A stretch of 64,000 nucleotides of DNA from Siphonodentalium dalli (lineage: Eukaryota > Mollusca > Scaphopoda > Gadilida > Siphonodentaliidae): NCBI GenBank assembly GCA_032622095.1, contig CP136067.1:127443030-127507029 (forward strand). The letters run 5' to 3'. A program made the position numbers and the translations under genes. Position 1 is the stretch's first letter. The number at the start of each line of letters is the position of its first letter. The notes beneath the pieces were generated by a model. The model did no database searches, had not been told where the DNA came from, and saw only the letters and a list, made by a program, of their open reading frames with translations. Of this stretch, positions 43,725 to 54,385 are shown one piece after another.

Positions 43725-44699
43725 TTAAAGGGATACCGTACTCAGATGTTGTTGTTGGTTTCTATAGTCTCTGAATCGTAGAATAAAGGTAACCAGATTT
43801 CCATTATTTGAAAGTATGTTGAGTACGAAGTAATGTTACGGGTGGCAGATTAGCCGTAATGCGAAAATAAAATTGTCGTTGTCGAGTAATTTTCAAGAAA
43901 AATTAGCAAATGTATCAAATAAATGTTATATTATATGCATAGTAATCACATATACTCATTTAAGTTATTGCATAGTCACTAGTCAGTGAGTGACTTGAGT
44001 TTATGCCCCGTATCAACATTTGTTTTACACGATCATGTGTGGCACATGTTACCCAATCCATTGTCCGTCAATTAATTTGATTTCGTCTTGTACACGGAAA
44101 TTCGTAATTTAATTTATGACGCCAGCTAAGCCATAAATTAAATTTATATCAAATTATTAACTATGATTTTAAGATAACCTATTAACCCTTTACCCAACAG
44201 AACGGCCCTGTGCCAATGCATTCTCTTATATATGCGAGTCGACCATAGGTCGCCTCGCATATATAAGAGAATGCATTGGCTGAACACATTAAAAATTATA
44301 AAATTGTTAAAGAATGTAAGAAAAAATGGTAAAAAGTGTTAAAAAAAGATTTTGTTTAGGCCAATGCATTCTCTTATATATGCGAGGCGACCTATGGTCG
44401 ACTCGCATATATAAGAGAATGCATTGGCACAGGGCATAACTGTAACCATCACAATGTGGTCAATGAGCCGGTTCCAATGATATCCATATTTGTATGGTTC
44501 TATTGAGACAGACCGAAGATATTTTAGGCTGTTGAAGCTTTATTTGGCCGGTTTTGGCCGGTTTGTTGGGTAATGGGTTAACCTGAACGTTTACAGAGTT
44601 CATCTTCGACTCAAATTAATTATTTTTCTATATATTATCGATATTAGATCGTTGTTATCACCGGAAATTTATTGAAAATGGCGTATAGTACCCCTTTAA
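43725..44699. mobile_element. T2-like MITE interrupted by a piggyBac-like MITE
   Basis: TTAA-AGGGATACCGTACTCAGATG at the left, GCGTATAGTACCCCT-TTAA at the right. Without the nested 396 bp it is about 571 bp and matches 63166-63717 throughout (TTGTTGTTGGTTTCTATAGT, TGTTGAGTACGAAGTAATGT, AATGGCGTAYAGTAC). It ends 36 bp upstream of exon 6. Confidence 0.85.
44182..44581 (-). mobile_element. piggyBac-like double-hairpin MITE, copy B (nested)
   Basis: TTAA duplicates at 44182 and 44578 flank 392 bp with ends CCCTTTACCCAACA and the inverse of CCCATTACCCAACA. The unique arm is on the right, so it is inverted relative to copy A. The left arm with copy C differs at about three sites in 165. The empty site is preserved in the sister MITE at 63596 (ACCAATTAACCCGAACG). 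Confidence 0.92.
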
Positions 44700-44735
44700 A
44701 TGTTTAACCACACAAACGTCACTGATTCATTGCAG

Positions 44736-45046
44736 GAGTGGACACTATATGCTACTGTGATTGCGACACTCCACCGTCAATCAGAGGAGCCACAGAGAGC
44801 ATACCAACACAGGAAGAGATGATCGAGGCTCTGAAAAAAGAACTTGAAGTTGCTGTCAAGGAAACCAGTGCATATGCAAGGACCAAAACAAGCGCAGACG
44901 ATCCCAGACCAGCGGCCAAAGCAGTTGGCGCGGTAGGAGTTGCCGTTCTTGCAAGTGTTTTCTGCGGAATAGCCATCCTTGACATGCAAGTGATCATTCA
45001 AGGAATACAATCACTCAAAGCTTGGTACAATAATAGATCCAACTGA
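44736..45046 (+). CDS. Transmembrane C-terminal exon (receptor exon 6, stop)
   Basis: Acceptor TTCATTGCAG, phase 1, ending in TGA at 45044-45046. It begins GVDTICYCDCDTPP (Cys-x-Cys-x-Cys), then an acidic/basic helix (EEMIEALKKELEVAVKETSA), RTKTSADDPRPAAKAVG, and a hydrophobic segment VGVAVLASVFCGIAILD with a short tail. One membrane helix near the end implies a type I surface protein with an extracellular lectin-PAN region and about 20 residues inside. From memory this Cys-rich/TSA-DD/TM module recurs in predicted molluscan proteins; function unknown. Confidence 0.9.
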
Positions 45047-45054
45047 AAAAGTCT

Positions 45055-45165
45055 GCTGAAACGGAACGTTCTGTTAGTGAAAACAAAAAAATCCATCAAA
45101 AAAACTCAGCTGAAACGGAACGTTCTGTTAGTGAAAAAGAAATCCATCAAAAAAGTCAGCTTGAA
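45055..45165 (+). repeat. 54-bp tandem duplication just after the stop codon
   Basis: GCTGAAACGGAACGTTCTGT followed by TAGTGAAAA occurs at 45055 and 45109, with AAATCCATCAAAAAA after each, then a decayed third GTCAGCTTGAAGTTGAAC. It lies in the presumed 3' UTR. No clear AATAAA signal was seen close by. Confidence 0.75.
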
Positions 45166-45370
45166 GTTGAACATGCTTACGCTAGATCATTACGTTTGCA
45201 TGCTTATGCTTTATTCGACACGTGGAACTATTTTGACTAACAATGTTTTGCATGCCTGCAGAGGCGCTTAGTCATTTCAAACGAATCGCATGGATCGTAA
45301 GACGGATAAATCCAATAATCTGAATCACAATATTGGGGTTAATTTCAATTAATATCGGCATATATTTAGT

Positions 45371-45634
45371 TTAACCCTTTCTATACTAAATACTCGTTGA
45401 TGTGTAGTTGCCAAAGGAAATGTTCAGATAATAAGTTCAACAAAGTATCATAGGGGTTTGTTGAACATATTATCTGAACATTTCCCACCAATGAGTAGGA
45501 ATACTTCTACTAGCTTTAGGACTCTCTGTCATCTGCTCAGTTTTCATGAACACCCCTCCAGATGAATAATAGACCATTCTAATGTATACTTTTATAACTG
45601 AGTGGGAGAATCCATTTTGAATAGAAAGGGTTAA
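45371..45634. mobile_element. piggyBac-like MITE, ends CCCTTTCTAT
   Basis: TTAA-CCCTTTCTATACTAAATAC at the left and GAATAGAAAGGG-TTAA at the right, 256 bp. The core hairpin is AAATGTTCAGATAATAAGTT...TGTTGAACATATTATCTGAA. It is the complete copy defining the AATAAGTTCAACA family. Confidence 0.85.
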
Positions 45635-46567
45635 TACAGTAAAAGACCAAAGAGATGCAGAAGTCATGTGATGCGGTCAGTATGTGATATGCTAATATTA
45701 TGTGATATATGTTGCCAGTTAGCTAGTTATTATGGGAAAATAAGTTGCAGCCCTGACGTGGAAAAAAAAATACAGAACATGTTATTCAGCATCGAAGAGA
45801 AATAATTTACCTGGTTCTTTAGTCCAATGTTGTTTACTTTTGTCGTCAAAACGTAACAAAAATCAGAAGAAAAACAATTGTATTGTGGCTCAAGAACGCA
45901 TATATCAAGTCAATGCATTGGGCCCGACTCAACCAAAACGGAGATGCATGTAAGTGAAACATTTTGGTTACCACTTGAGCGTTTCGACAATATAATATGG
46001 TGGTACAGAGATGGTTTGTTTCAGCAATGATAGCCATGACAAAATATAAAAAAATATATATATCTTCCATATAATCAAGGTACATCTTCAAACTAGCGGA
46101 TTTATTGAAAAGATTTGGCACTTGAACCTTCCATGACTGAAACTCCGGAAATTTTGTGAAAACCCTGCGACAATGTATTCTCTTATATATGCGAGTCTCT
46201 CATATATAGGGAGCCTGTCAAATATAAGATAGTACATTGGCCTAACAATATTAATTGACCCTGTATAAGCCATTGCATTATATTTTATACATAGCTAATG
46301 TGCCCGACTTCGTCATAATTGACTTCAGAAGGAAATGTGTTTTTTCTTTTGAAAACCGTGTAGCGCTTATTTTTTATTTTTTCGAAATGATTGAAATTGA
46401 TGATCAGTATCTGTTTGCAGAAGCTATATCAGTGCTTGCGCTTGTCAAATTCTCTATAGCTTTACGATTAACCCGTTTGTTTGAAGGTGCCATTTTATTT
46501 TGGGAAGATTTTTAAAAACATTTTCCACGATTGTTTGTTTTCAAATACCAATAACCTACATAGAGGA
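45635..46567. other. No gene; decayed MITE and Helitron-end remnants
   Basis: 46127-46243 is a decayed CATGAC-subfamily hairpin (CTTCCATGACTG, TATATGCGAGTCTC, GATAGTACATTGG). GCTAATGTGCCCGACTTCGT at 46294 resembles a Helitron 3' end without its full hairpin. The rest is unrecognised. Confidence 0.45.
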
Positions 46568-46711
46568 TCTACAACGAGTCCCCAGTTTATAGCGGAATTT
46601 ACAAAACGAGTCCAGTAAATTAGGTCTGGACCGAGCCTTTGGCGAGGTCCAGACCTAATTTACTGGACGAGTTTTGTAATTTCCGCTATAAACTGGGGAC
46701 GAGTTGTAGAT
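46568..46711. repeat. 144-bp near-perfect hairpin
   Basis: ATCTACAACGAGTCCCCAGT, TTATAGCGGAA and TCCAGTAAATTAGGTCTGGA are mirrored after a loop of about 13 nt (GAGCCTTTGGCGA). Arms are about 65 bp with only one or two mismatches. No TTAA or other target duplication is obvious. Confidence 0.8.
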
Positions 46712-47394
46712 TCTATTTATTACATGATCCAAAACATCGACAAAACAAACTTAAATCGACAAATGTGACGCGAAATTAACGTCGTCTTCTATAAGGCATG
46801 CGATGACGTTTCACGTAACTATTCGTTGTTTGCCCGCGTAACGAAATAGTCCCAGATAAATACAGACTTTTTAACGCATTTAATGGCGTATATTTAATGA
46901 CATAACTTTTCAAACTCTTCATTCGTAATAGTTTGTTGGAAAAATATTGGAAGCCATAGTATTTTGAGACGTAGCGTACGGAATGTTAACAGGTCGACAA
47001 ACCGGAAGTCAAAGGTCACCTGGCACTATTTCCTGTTATTAAACGAACGTTTAATATCACAATTTATAGAATGGGTTTATTGAATGGAATAAGGGTAGGA
47101 TCATGTAATAAATGTACTTACGCGCTACCTCAAGTCCTGCTGTTTTTTGCCATAATCTCCCATACTATTTGGTAATTTCCTGCTGTTTTTTTGCCATAAT
47201 CTCCATACTATTTGGTAATTTCGAAATTATATCTTGCAACCCGAGAAACTGTAAAGTTAAGTGTAATCATTTTCTTATTTTGGATCGATAATTTAAGAAC
47301 AAATAATATCGACCTGGTTGACTTGCGTCTTTGTGATAATATATATATGTTGCTCCCAAAGGAACGAAGACAAGGCGGTTGAATGTGAAATTTT
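46712..47394. other. Nothing recognised except a short local duplication
   Basis: CCTGCTGTTTTTTGCCATAA then CTCCCATACTATTTGGTAATTT at 47138 is repeated at 47180, a 42-bp tandem duplication. No coding signal. Confidence 0.5.
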
Positions 47395-47710
47395 CAACCG
47401 TTCAACAATTTTTTTTATGCCTGACACAACATTAGTTGGAAATTTTACACCACATATAGGTTGAAATTGTTCTCATTATTTGGTTTTACAACAAGTAATT
47501 AGTGGGAAAATTGTTGTTTTTTAGACCAAAAATAACATTATTTTTCAACTTTTGGTAAAAAGTTTGGTTTGAAATGGCCATCACTTTGAATTTTTCCAAA
47601 ACTGGAGGTGGGGGGGGGGGGGGGGGGGTGTCGGGTTGGAAATTTGGATAGTTTGAGTTACCAGTTGGAAAGTTGGAAAGTTCCAACACAAGGGGTGGTA
47701 TTTTCCGAAC
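47395..47710. repeat. GTTGGAAATTTC repeat, copy 2, with poly-G tract
   Basis: CTGACACAACATTAGTTGGA then AATTTTACACC, TTGTTGTTTTTTAGACC and CAGTTGGAAAGTTGGAAAG. A run of about 18 G lies at 47611-47628. The minus frame here has a Pro tract from the G-run and is not a gene. Confidence 0.5.
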
Positions 47711-48819
47711 AGAGGAGTTTGGTCTTGTTCAAGGGGACATGTGCAGTTGAGTAAGTACTTTAAGAAGAAAATATTCGCTCCAATTTATTCTCATCTGGTT
47801 ATCCCAAACGAAGTGCTTTACAACGCTATCGTAAAACTACATTGTATATGTAGGGAAAAAAAATGCACGGTCATTGAGACAAAATCGATTTTTAAACAAT
47901 CAATGATCAAGCGAAGATCAAGCAAAGATACAGTGGATTGCCATTCGACCAGTTTGTTGGAAGAGGGCCGACATACTGGCCGCTATGAACCGTGAACCCG
48001 TGAAGAAAACTGTAATCGAAGTACCAGTCCGCCATTTTGTCTTGTATTTGAAGAGTTCCTCTTCAGCATTATATATACATATATAAATAAGCTAACAATA
48101 TTTTATGCACAAATATCATTGTATTTCTTTAATGACATGTTCACGTGTAGCTGCAAGAAAATGTCAGGTATGCCCATGTGACTTACTTGACCATTGAAAT
48201 AAATAGTACAGGAAATATGTCATCGCCAGTGGGTTATCTGGGTTCAGCTTGATTGGTGGCCGTCGGTATCCGTTAAATAATCTCTTATGGGATATGTCCG
48301 TAACCATACTTTGGCTCGGATTATGTTCCATTTACATTATCGTCTGTTTCAACAACTGACTTCGTAATTCCATTTTATATGGGTTGACATAATATATGGA
48401 TATACATGTATATATGTGTATGGATGTAGTTGTGTGGTCTCTGTTGACTGGGATGTCCACGTGGGATTACAACTGCACCCATATTCCCATAAACCAGACC
48501 AAACTTCCAGGATCGCATAATTCAATTCCCCCATCGGCTTTGAATTTCCCTCCTGGTACCTCACATGCCTTGATTTAGTGTGTTGACTTGAATTTTAATC
48601 GGATATCGGGGAGGGAGGGTAATTGTGATGATTGTGTTTACATGTGATTGAACGCCGCAGAATCCTAACATAATTATATAGAGGTATATCTCCATGTAAA
48701 TTATTCAGGTCTCGATTTATATATTTTTTATTTTATTAGCAGTCCTTGAATCGTCACCCGGGACCCATTGGGTCGACCACCGTTCTGCCCTGTGTGAGAA
48801 AAGTTTGAAATCTGAATCT

Positions 48820-49085
48820 GAAAATTTCAAAATCCTAATATCCGGAGGTCCTGACTGGCCTCCATCTCACAAATTGTTGGAAATATCCACCTGACACCCC
48901 TTAAAGTTGGAAAATTTCCATCTGGTGCCCATTTCAAATCAATATTTTGATCAATTGTAGGAAGAATTGCAACTGTAATTTGTCTAAAACACCAAATTCC
49001 ACAAACATGCAATTATAATCTTTTGTGTTGATGTGAAATTTCCATCTAATATTGTGTCAGGTATCACATTTTCAACTGTTGAAAA
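48820..49085. repeat. GTTGGAAATTTC repeat, copy 3
   Basis: TTGTTGGAAATATCCACCTG, AAAGTTGGAAAATTTCCATC and CTAATATTGTGTCAGGTATC, the last an inverse of the CTGACACAACATTAG start seen in copies 1 and 2. So this copy contains an inverted portion. Confidence 0.45.
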
Positions 49086-49532
49086 CATATGACCATATAG
49101 TTGGGGGGAACACCCAAGCCCCAAGTCGCCACACACGTGCTATACACCACAACCACAAGAATCAAACCAAGTCCACAGCTCTATAAAACTTCATATATGG
49201 TGTTTCGATGGGGTGGGGTCATCATATTTGCCAAAAAACATAATCACCCCATATATGCATGTACTATTAAATTATGACATAGGCGTGTACCTATTTCAAA
49301 ATAATGTGACCATGAACGTTCTCATTTCACTTTTGGAAACTCTTAAAAACATAAGTGCAGCAACTTGATGACGGGGTGCTTCGCCACACCCAAACTTCGG
49401 TAAAAAAAAATAAACAGTTGGAAATTCCATAGTGCTATGAATTGCCAATATGGACTATAGGTTGTTTACCCAAAGCAATTACGACGAGACACGCAGAACG
49501 GCTAATACTGTTCTCATGAGCGAGATCACCGA

Positions 49533-49796
49533 GTCGCTACCATATTGGATCCATCCAGCCCCATTCCGCGGTTTAAGTGCTACAAGTTCTTGAATACCAT
49601 GTCATATATGGAGCTTTTGAATATTCATGAATTCCATAAATGGAATTCATGAATATTCAAGACTACATATATGGAATGCTACTGTTGAATAATCATGAAT
49701 TCCATATATGCAAAACTCCATATATGGAATGCCACTCCAGAACATTGACCTGCAGCTCCGCGAATGGGAGCTGGATGGATCCAATATGGTAGCGAC
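49533..49796. mobile_element. Foldback element with perfect 27-bp ends and nested palindromes
   Basis: GTCGCTACCATATTGGATCC (plus ATCCAGC) opens it and the exact inverse closes it. Inside, TTGAATATTCATGAATTCCA pairs with its inverse at 49644-49664, and CATATATGGA occurs repeatedly in both orientations. 264 bp, non-coding, no clear target duplication. Confidence 0.8.
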
Positions 49797-50231
49797 CTAG
49801 TGATATCGCTTATTGAGTCCAACCAGCGCCATCTTAACCGCCGCGTTCTCACATGTGTAATATTTGCTGCAATAAATTATCAGGGACATTTGTACCTGAT
49901 ATTTTCTTGCAGATATTTTCATGGAGCTACATGTGAACATGCCATTAGTATGTATATTTATATGATATGTAACATTAATCATCCTATATTTTTTCTACAT
50001 TCATGTGAATATGTCTTATATTAGTATTTTCGTTCATCATACACTTGTGAATAGTATCATCATTCTCTTGTAAATTTCATTCGTTTTTACAGCATACGGT
50101 TTTTATCCCAAGTGACAAGTGGTGGATTCCACGACAAAACTAAAATCATTAATATTCCCCATCCGAATTGAAACCACCAAATTAGAAGCTATTCATACTG
50201 TCAAAATCGACTAGAATGTTGTTCTTTAAGA

Positions 50232-50399
50232 AATGACTTGAATCGATTGGGGGGGGGGGGGGGTCATTGGATTATGACCGGCTGCGTCCGGCAGAGTAAT
50301 TAAACTAAGTGTGTGAATCCAGAAGAAGGGGTTCACACGAACTTTGTTTAATTACTCTGCCGGTCAAAATCAATGACCACAAACGATCTTCAAGTCATT
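50232..50399. repeat. Palindromic element with 15-G tract
   Basis: AATGACTTGAA/TTCAAGTCATT outside, then GTCATTG/CAATGAC, then CGGCAGAGTAATTAAAC and its inverse GTTTAATTACTCTGCCG near the centre. The G-run is 50249-50263. The arms are interrupted, suggesting age. Confidence 0.65.
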
Positions 50400-50701
50400 C
50401 ATTATAATCATACAACAGTACATTTTAATATAATATTAACAAATTTTCAAAACCACCAAAATATTTGTAAGTAACATATTGTTTAAATTCGACCACAGTC
50501 TACCAATAACAACACGTAGCGAAAAACATTCGTTTAAACCGTATGGCGTTTTGTACTAATTGTGACGAGCGCTAATGGTGTGAATGTAGGTTGTGTGATT
50601 ATTATGACATACACGGACGGGCAACTACTGATGAATTATTAACGAGTGTCAGGTTAAAGTTAGATATGGTGATATTCTGAGAGGTATAATTTCAATCATA
50701 G

Positions 50702-50899
50702 ATTTGAAACATTTTGGTCAAAAGAATTATCTTTGGGACCATTTTCGAAAAAATTATCCAATTTGGCCACATATAGCTCGAAACCTGGTTACAGCTCGTC
50801 CAAGTTCATATTACGGTCATGGTTTATCCGGATTCACAACAGTATATAACACGAGACCTCAATTTTCACCAAATTTTGCACCAAAAAAATCATCATCAG
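50702..50899 (+). CDS. Candidate internal exon, unknown protein
   Basis: AG at 50700-50701 (TTTCAATCATAG) and a donor GTAAGG after 50899 bracket an open frame reading KHFGQKNYLWDHFRKNYPIW, PSSYYGHGLSGFTTVYNTRP and QFSPNFAPKKSSS. It is aromatic- and Asn-rich with no membrane segment. I do not recognise it. The splice context and lack of stops over 198 nt are the only support. No linking exon was found. Confidence 0.3.
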
Positions 50900-51158
50900 A
50901 GTAAGGAGATATAAATTTTGGAAAGGAAGTCCGTAGATTGTTACTTAGCGTATATATGCGCACTGTAAATTATAGTTCCAGTAGATGAAACTACTGTGTA
51001 CTGGGAAATACATGTATATAAGAAACACCTAACTATTTAATTACAAACTTTAGTTATGTTAAGTAACGCTACAGAACGACGTTTATATGTTTAATTACAA
51101 ACTTTTGTTATGTTAAATAACGCTACAGAACGACGTTTAGATGTTAGAGTATATTTAC

Positions 51159-51321
51159 CGAGGTTATTGCACCACATTGCATCAGCTTCGACGTCGAATG
51201 CACGCCGGAGAATGTGTGCTGTGGTCACTTCACGTAGCTTATCGGGGCTTGAGATGAGAACGTTAGCGCGAATTAGGAATGGAAAACAGAAAAGCCGCAC
51301 CGGGCTGCACCGGGGATTGGT
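51159..51321 (-). CDS. Candidate internal exon, unknown protein
   Basis: On the minus strand the acceptor tract TTCTATTTTTTTAGAACAG and donor GTAAAT enclose 163 nt, phase 0 to phase 1. It reads RLFCFPFLIRANVLISSPDK, LREVTTAHILRRAFDVEADA and MWCNNLG. Base composition is clearly richer in G+C than its surroundings, as expected for coding DNA. An alternative acceptor lies 5 bp upstream. The plus strand is also open but lacks splice sites. Family unknown. Confidence 0.35.
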
Positions 51322-52038
51322 CTGTTCTAAAAAAATAGAACAATAAGTGACCCATTTAATCATCTCATTTCATAATAAAATATTCGAAATAAAATCAATA
51401 TTAACTGATAGAAGCGTTTCCGGACATGGGTCTTTAATTCATATTTATAATATTATAATTATACACAAGAAACTATTTTAAAATTGTTATATAAAGAGAT
51501 AGTCCACCTTTAATGATATTTCCAACACAAAATGCACAAAAGTCTTTCTGGTTGATATTTTCACTGAGGTGTAATTATAAGTAATAAACTCGGATTCCCA
51601 ATATAATTTAAACTGTGTAATTACATTAGGAAACCGATATTATTCATAATAAATTATTACATTGTCATCACAGGTGGGCTATTTTAATTTTTTTAAAGTT
51701 GATGTTTCATTGCATTGTTATCAAAAAAGTATATTCATCATTTTCTTCATGTGTCACGAGACAAGTTGAGATACGGGTTGTGAACGGTGTGTGTTGCTAT
51801 GGTAACATCACGCATATCACGTGTATATGTCTATATTTTACATGGTGATCGGGTTCTAATATTTACACCGCACATGCAGTTTCAATGCATGTAGAGTTTT
51901 CAACAAAAAATTCTTTTAACCACTGTATACCCAACAATTCATCGTCGATAACATTTGTTTGATCACGTGATATAGAATGTATTACGTCTTGTGTGGGAAT
52001 GGGGTGCTCATTTTGAAGCGGAGCCTAAATCACCAACT

Positions 52039-52438
52039 TTAACCCTTTACCCAACAAACCGGCCAAAACCGGCCAAATAAAGCTTCAACAGCCTAAAATA
52101 TCTTCGGTCTGTCTCAATAAAACCATACAAATATGGATATCATTGGAACCGGCTCCTTGACCACATTGTGATGGTTACAGTTATGCCCTGTGCCAATGCA
52201 TTCTCTTATATATGCGAGTCGACCATAGGTCGCCTCGCATATATAAGAGAATGCATTGGCCTAAAAAAAATCTTTTTTTAACACTTTTTACCATTTTTTC
52301 TTACATTCTTTAACAATTTTATAATTTTTAATGTGTTAAGCCAATGCATTCTCTTATATATGCGAGGCGACCTATGGTCAACTCGCATATATAAGAGAAT
52401 GCATTGGCACAGGGCCCTTCTGTTGGGTAAAGGGTTAA
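52039..52438 (+). mobile_element. piggyBac-like double-hairpin MITE, copy C
   Basis: TTAA on both sides of 392 bp, unique arm on the left (AATAAAGCTTCAACAGCCTA). Both 69-bp palindromes are nearly perfect (52193-52262, 52342-52410), with one change (GGTCAACTCG). A T-run/A-run spacer separates them. Confidence 0.92.
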
Positions 52439-52786
52439 TACCTTGTTCATACCATTATAGTAATACAATTCAAGGAAGCTGGAAAGATGCACCATAATTA
52501 TCTACTTCCTTGAGATCGTTAAAATCCCGAAACGGTAACAATGTGTATAACAATTGCACCGGTCAACCTACATACCAGTTTCTATAGGCTTCAATCGTAA
52601 ATATGTTAGGCCAACATGCAGCTTTGTATAGATAACAAAGGCACCCGTGATTCCCGTGTTGAAAAATCGACCCAATACACTGAAGTGTCTCAGAAAGGTT
52701 TGCCTTCAATATTGATCCAGAAGTTTGTCTCTTTGTGTTGTCCATACATAGACATGCACGATATTAAATGTACACAATCCCATTCC

Positions 52787-53145
52787 ATGGTCCCCATATA
52801 ATCAGATTCCAACAACAACAACAACATTTCTTGAAATGCCGCTTCAGTTATCAGAATCGATTAATTGGAAAAAATAATGCTGATCACTGTCAAAATTGCC
52901 CAAAAAGTGTTATATATTAACATTTTCTACAACGGAATTTGGTATCGAGAGTATGTCGGTCGTCATTAGTCGGGTATTTGCCAGGCCGCCAAATAATCGA
53001 GGAGGTGAAAAATAACAAAACTCGAAATATGATAACTCGTGGCTTTGATAGGTGGGTTCCTCGACTCAAATATAATTTTTTTTACCCCGGAAGTCGAAGA
53101 AATAGTAATTTAAGGACATAAATCGGATTATATATCTTTAATTAA
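52787..53145. repeat. T2-like AGGTACTC-family fragment
   Basis: ACAACAACAACAACATTTCT, AATGCCGCTTCAGTTATCAG and GGTGGGTTCCTCGACTCAAA match 1789-2255 in order. The ends have decayed. Confidence 0.6.
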
Positions 53146-53458
53146 AGGTTTCCGAAAGACACATCCATCCGCATCGCACGAACCCGCCCACCCTGAAATT
53201 TCAATATTGTTCCAGAAACTTGTCTCTTTATGGTGTCCATATCAAGATATGCCAATTACGTCGCGTCAAATTACTTATAACGAAATAACATGTGTTCTTG
53301 TTAGCGCTATTAGCTGTATAGGGTATGCCAGTACGCACATGGCTGATGAAATATTTTTTCGATAAATGGCTGCTAACATATTTACCCTTGAAGATATTAT
53401 GGTGGAGCTGATTTCGGTTCTTGAATGCATGTTAAGTCATTCTGGGGAATTAGCATTT

Positions 53459-53860
53459 AAAGTGATGTGAAACACTCCGGTATGCTGATCAAACAGAAAT
53501 GCAGAATAATTTTGTTCAAAGTAGTAAATTTTACAAATTTATAGTATATCCAAATTGACAATACACACCGTCATTCTTATATATGAATTACATGCAGTGA
53601 CTCTCGGTGGCGAAATCGTTTTCGTTAGTTTATCGCTGAGAGTTGCGTCCCGAAGCGAGTAGTAAATATTTACAATTGAGCGTAGTTCTGACGATGTTTT
53701 CAATGGAGTGGTAAGGTCGATTTGCTTCAAATTTTCGGCGATGTTAGTAGTATGTTACATTCCTCCAGTTGTCATAGCGCCTGAATTCTAACTTATCAGT
53801 TTCACGCACCCGAACACGTACATAATATGCCTTTAATCAAAGTATCGGACATTCCGGTAT
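53459..53860 (-). pseudogene. Decayed second copy of the 11.7-kb ORF region
   Basis: Noncoding AAACACTCCGGTA and TGATCAAA match 11335-11360, then the minus frame reads LRSIVNIYYSLRDATLSDKL aligned with the copy at 11679-11918. Upstream FGCVKLIS is followed by a stop, and a second stop follows GAMTTGGM. An approximately 250-bp stretch present at 11406-11640 is absent here. Confidence 0.6.
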
Positions 53861-53985
53861 AGTTGGAAACGGTCCACACAACAATCGGAACTCTGGTTGC
53901 AATACTTGTGATACATACATCGATCAACACGATAGCACGAACATCTATGGACGAATGTGATTGCTGGTGAGAACGTGGGTACAGT

Positions 53986-54385
53986 TTAACCCTTTACCCA
54001 ACAGAAGGGCCCTGTGCCAATGCATTCTATTATATATGCGAGTCGACCATAGGTCGCCTCGCATATATAAGAGAATGCATTGGCTTAACACATTAAAAAT
54101 TATAAAATTGTTAAAAAATGTAAGAAAAAATGGTAAAAAGTGTTAAAAAAAGATTTTTTTTAGGCCAATGCATTCTCTTATATATGCGAGGCGACCTATG
54201 GTCGACTCGCATATATAAGAGAATGCATTGGCACAGGGCATAACTATAACCATCACAATGTGGTCAATGAGCCGGTTCCAATGATATCCATATGTGTATG
54301 GTTTTATTGAGACAGACCCAAGATATTTTAGGCTGTTGAAGCTTTATTTGGCCGGTTTTGGCCGGTTTGTTGGGTAAAGGGTTAA
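53986..54385 (-). mobile_element. piggyBac-like double-hairpin MITE, copy D
   Basis: TTAA flanks 392 bp, unique arm on the right. Nearly identical to copies B and C, with a single change in the first hairpin (CATTCTATTATA). Left flank ACAGT, right flank ACCG. Confidence 0.92.

Noticed and set aside
47486-47689. Minus frame with a poly-Pro tract
   Set aside because: Comes from the poly-G run inside a dispersed repeat.
50100-50180. Possible terminal exon after TTCGTTTTTACAG
   Set aside because: The acceptor is good, but the short frame has no partner and no recognisable product; too weak to list.
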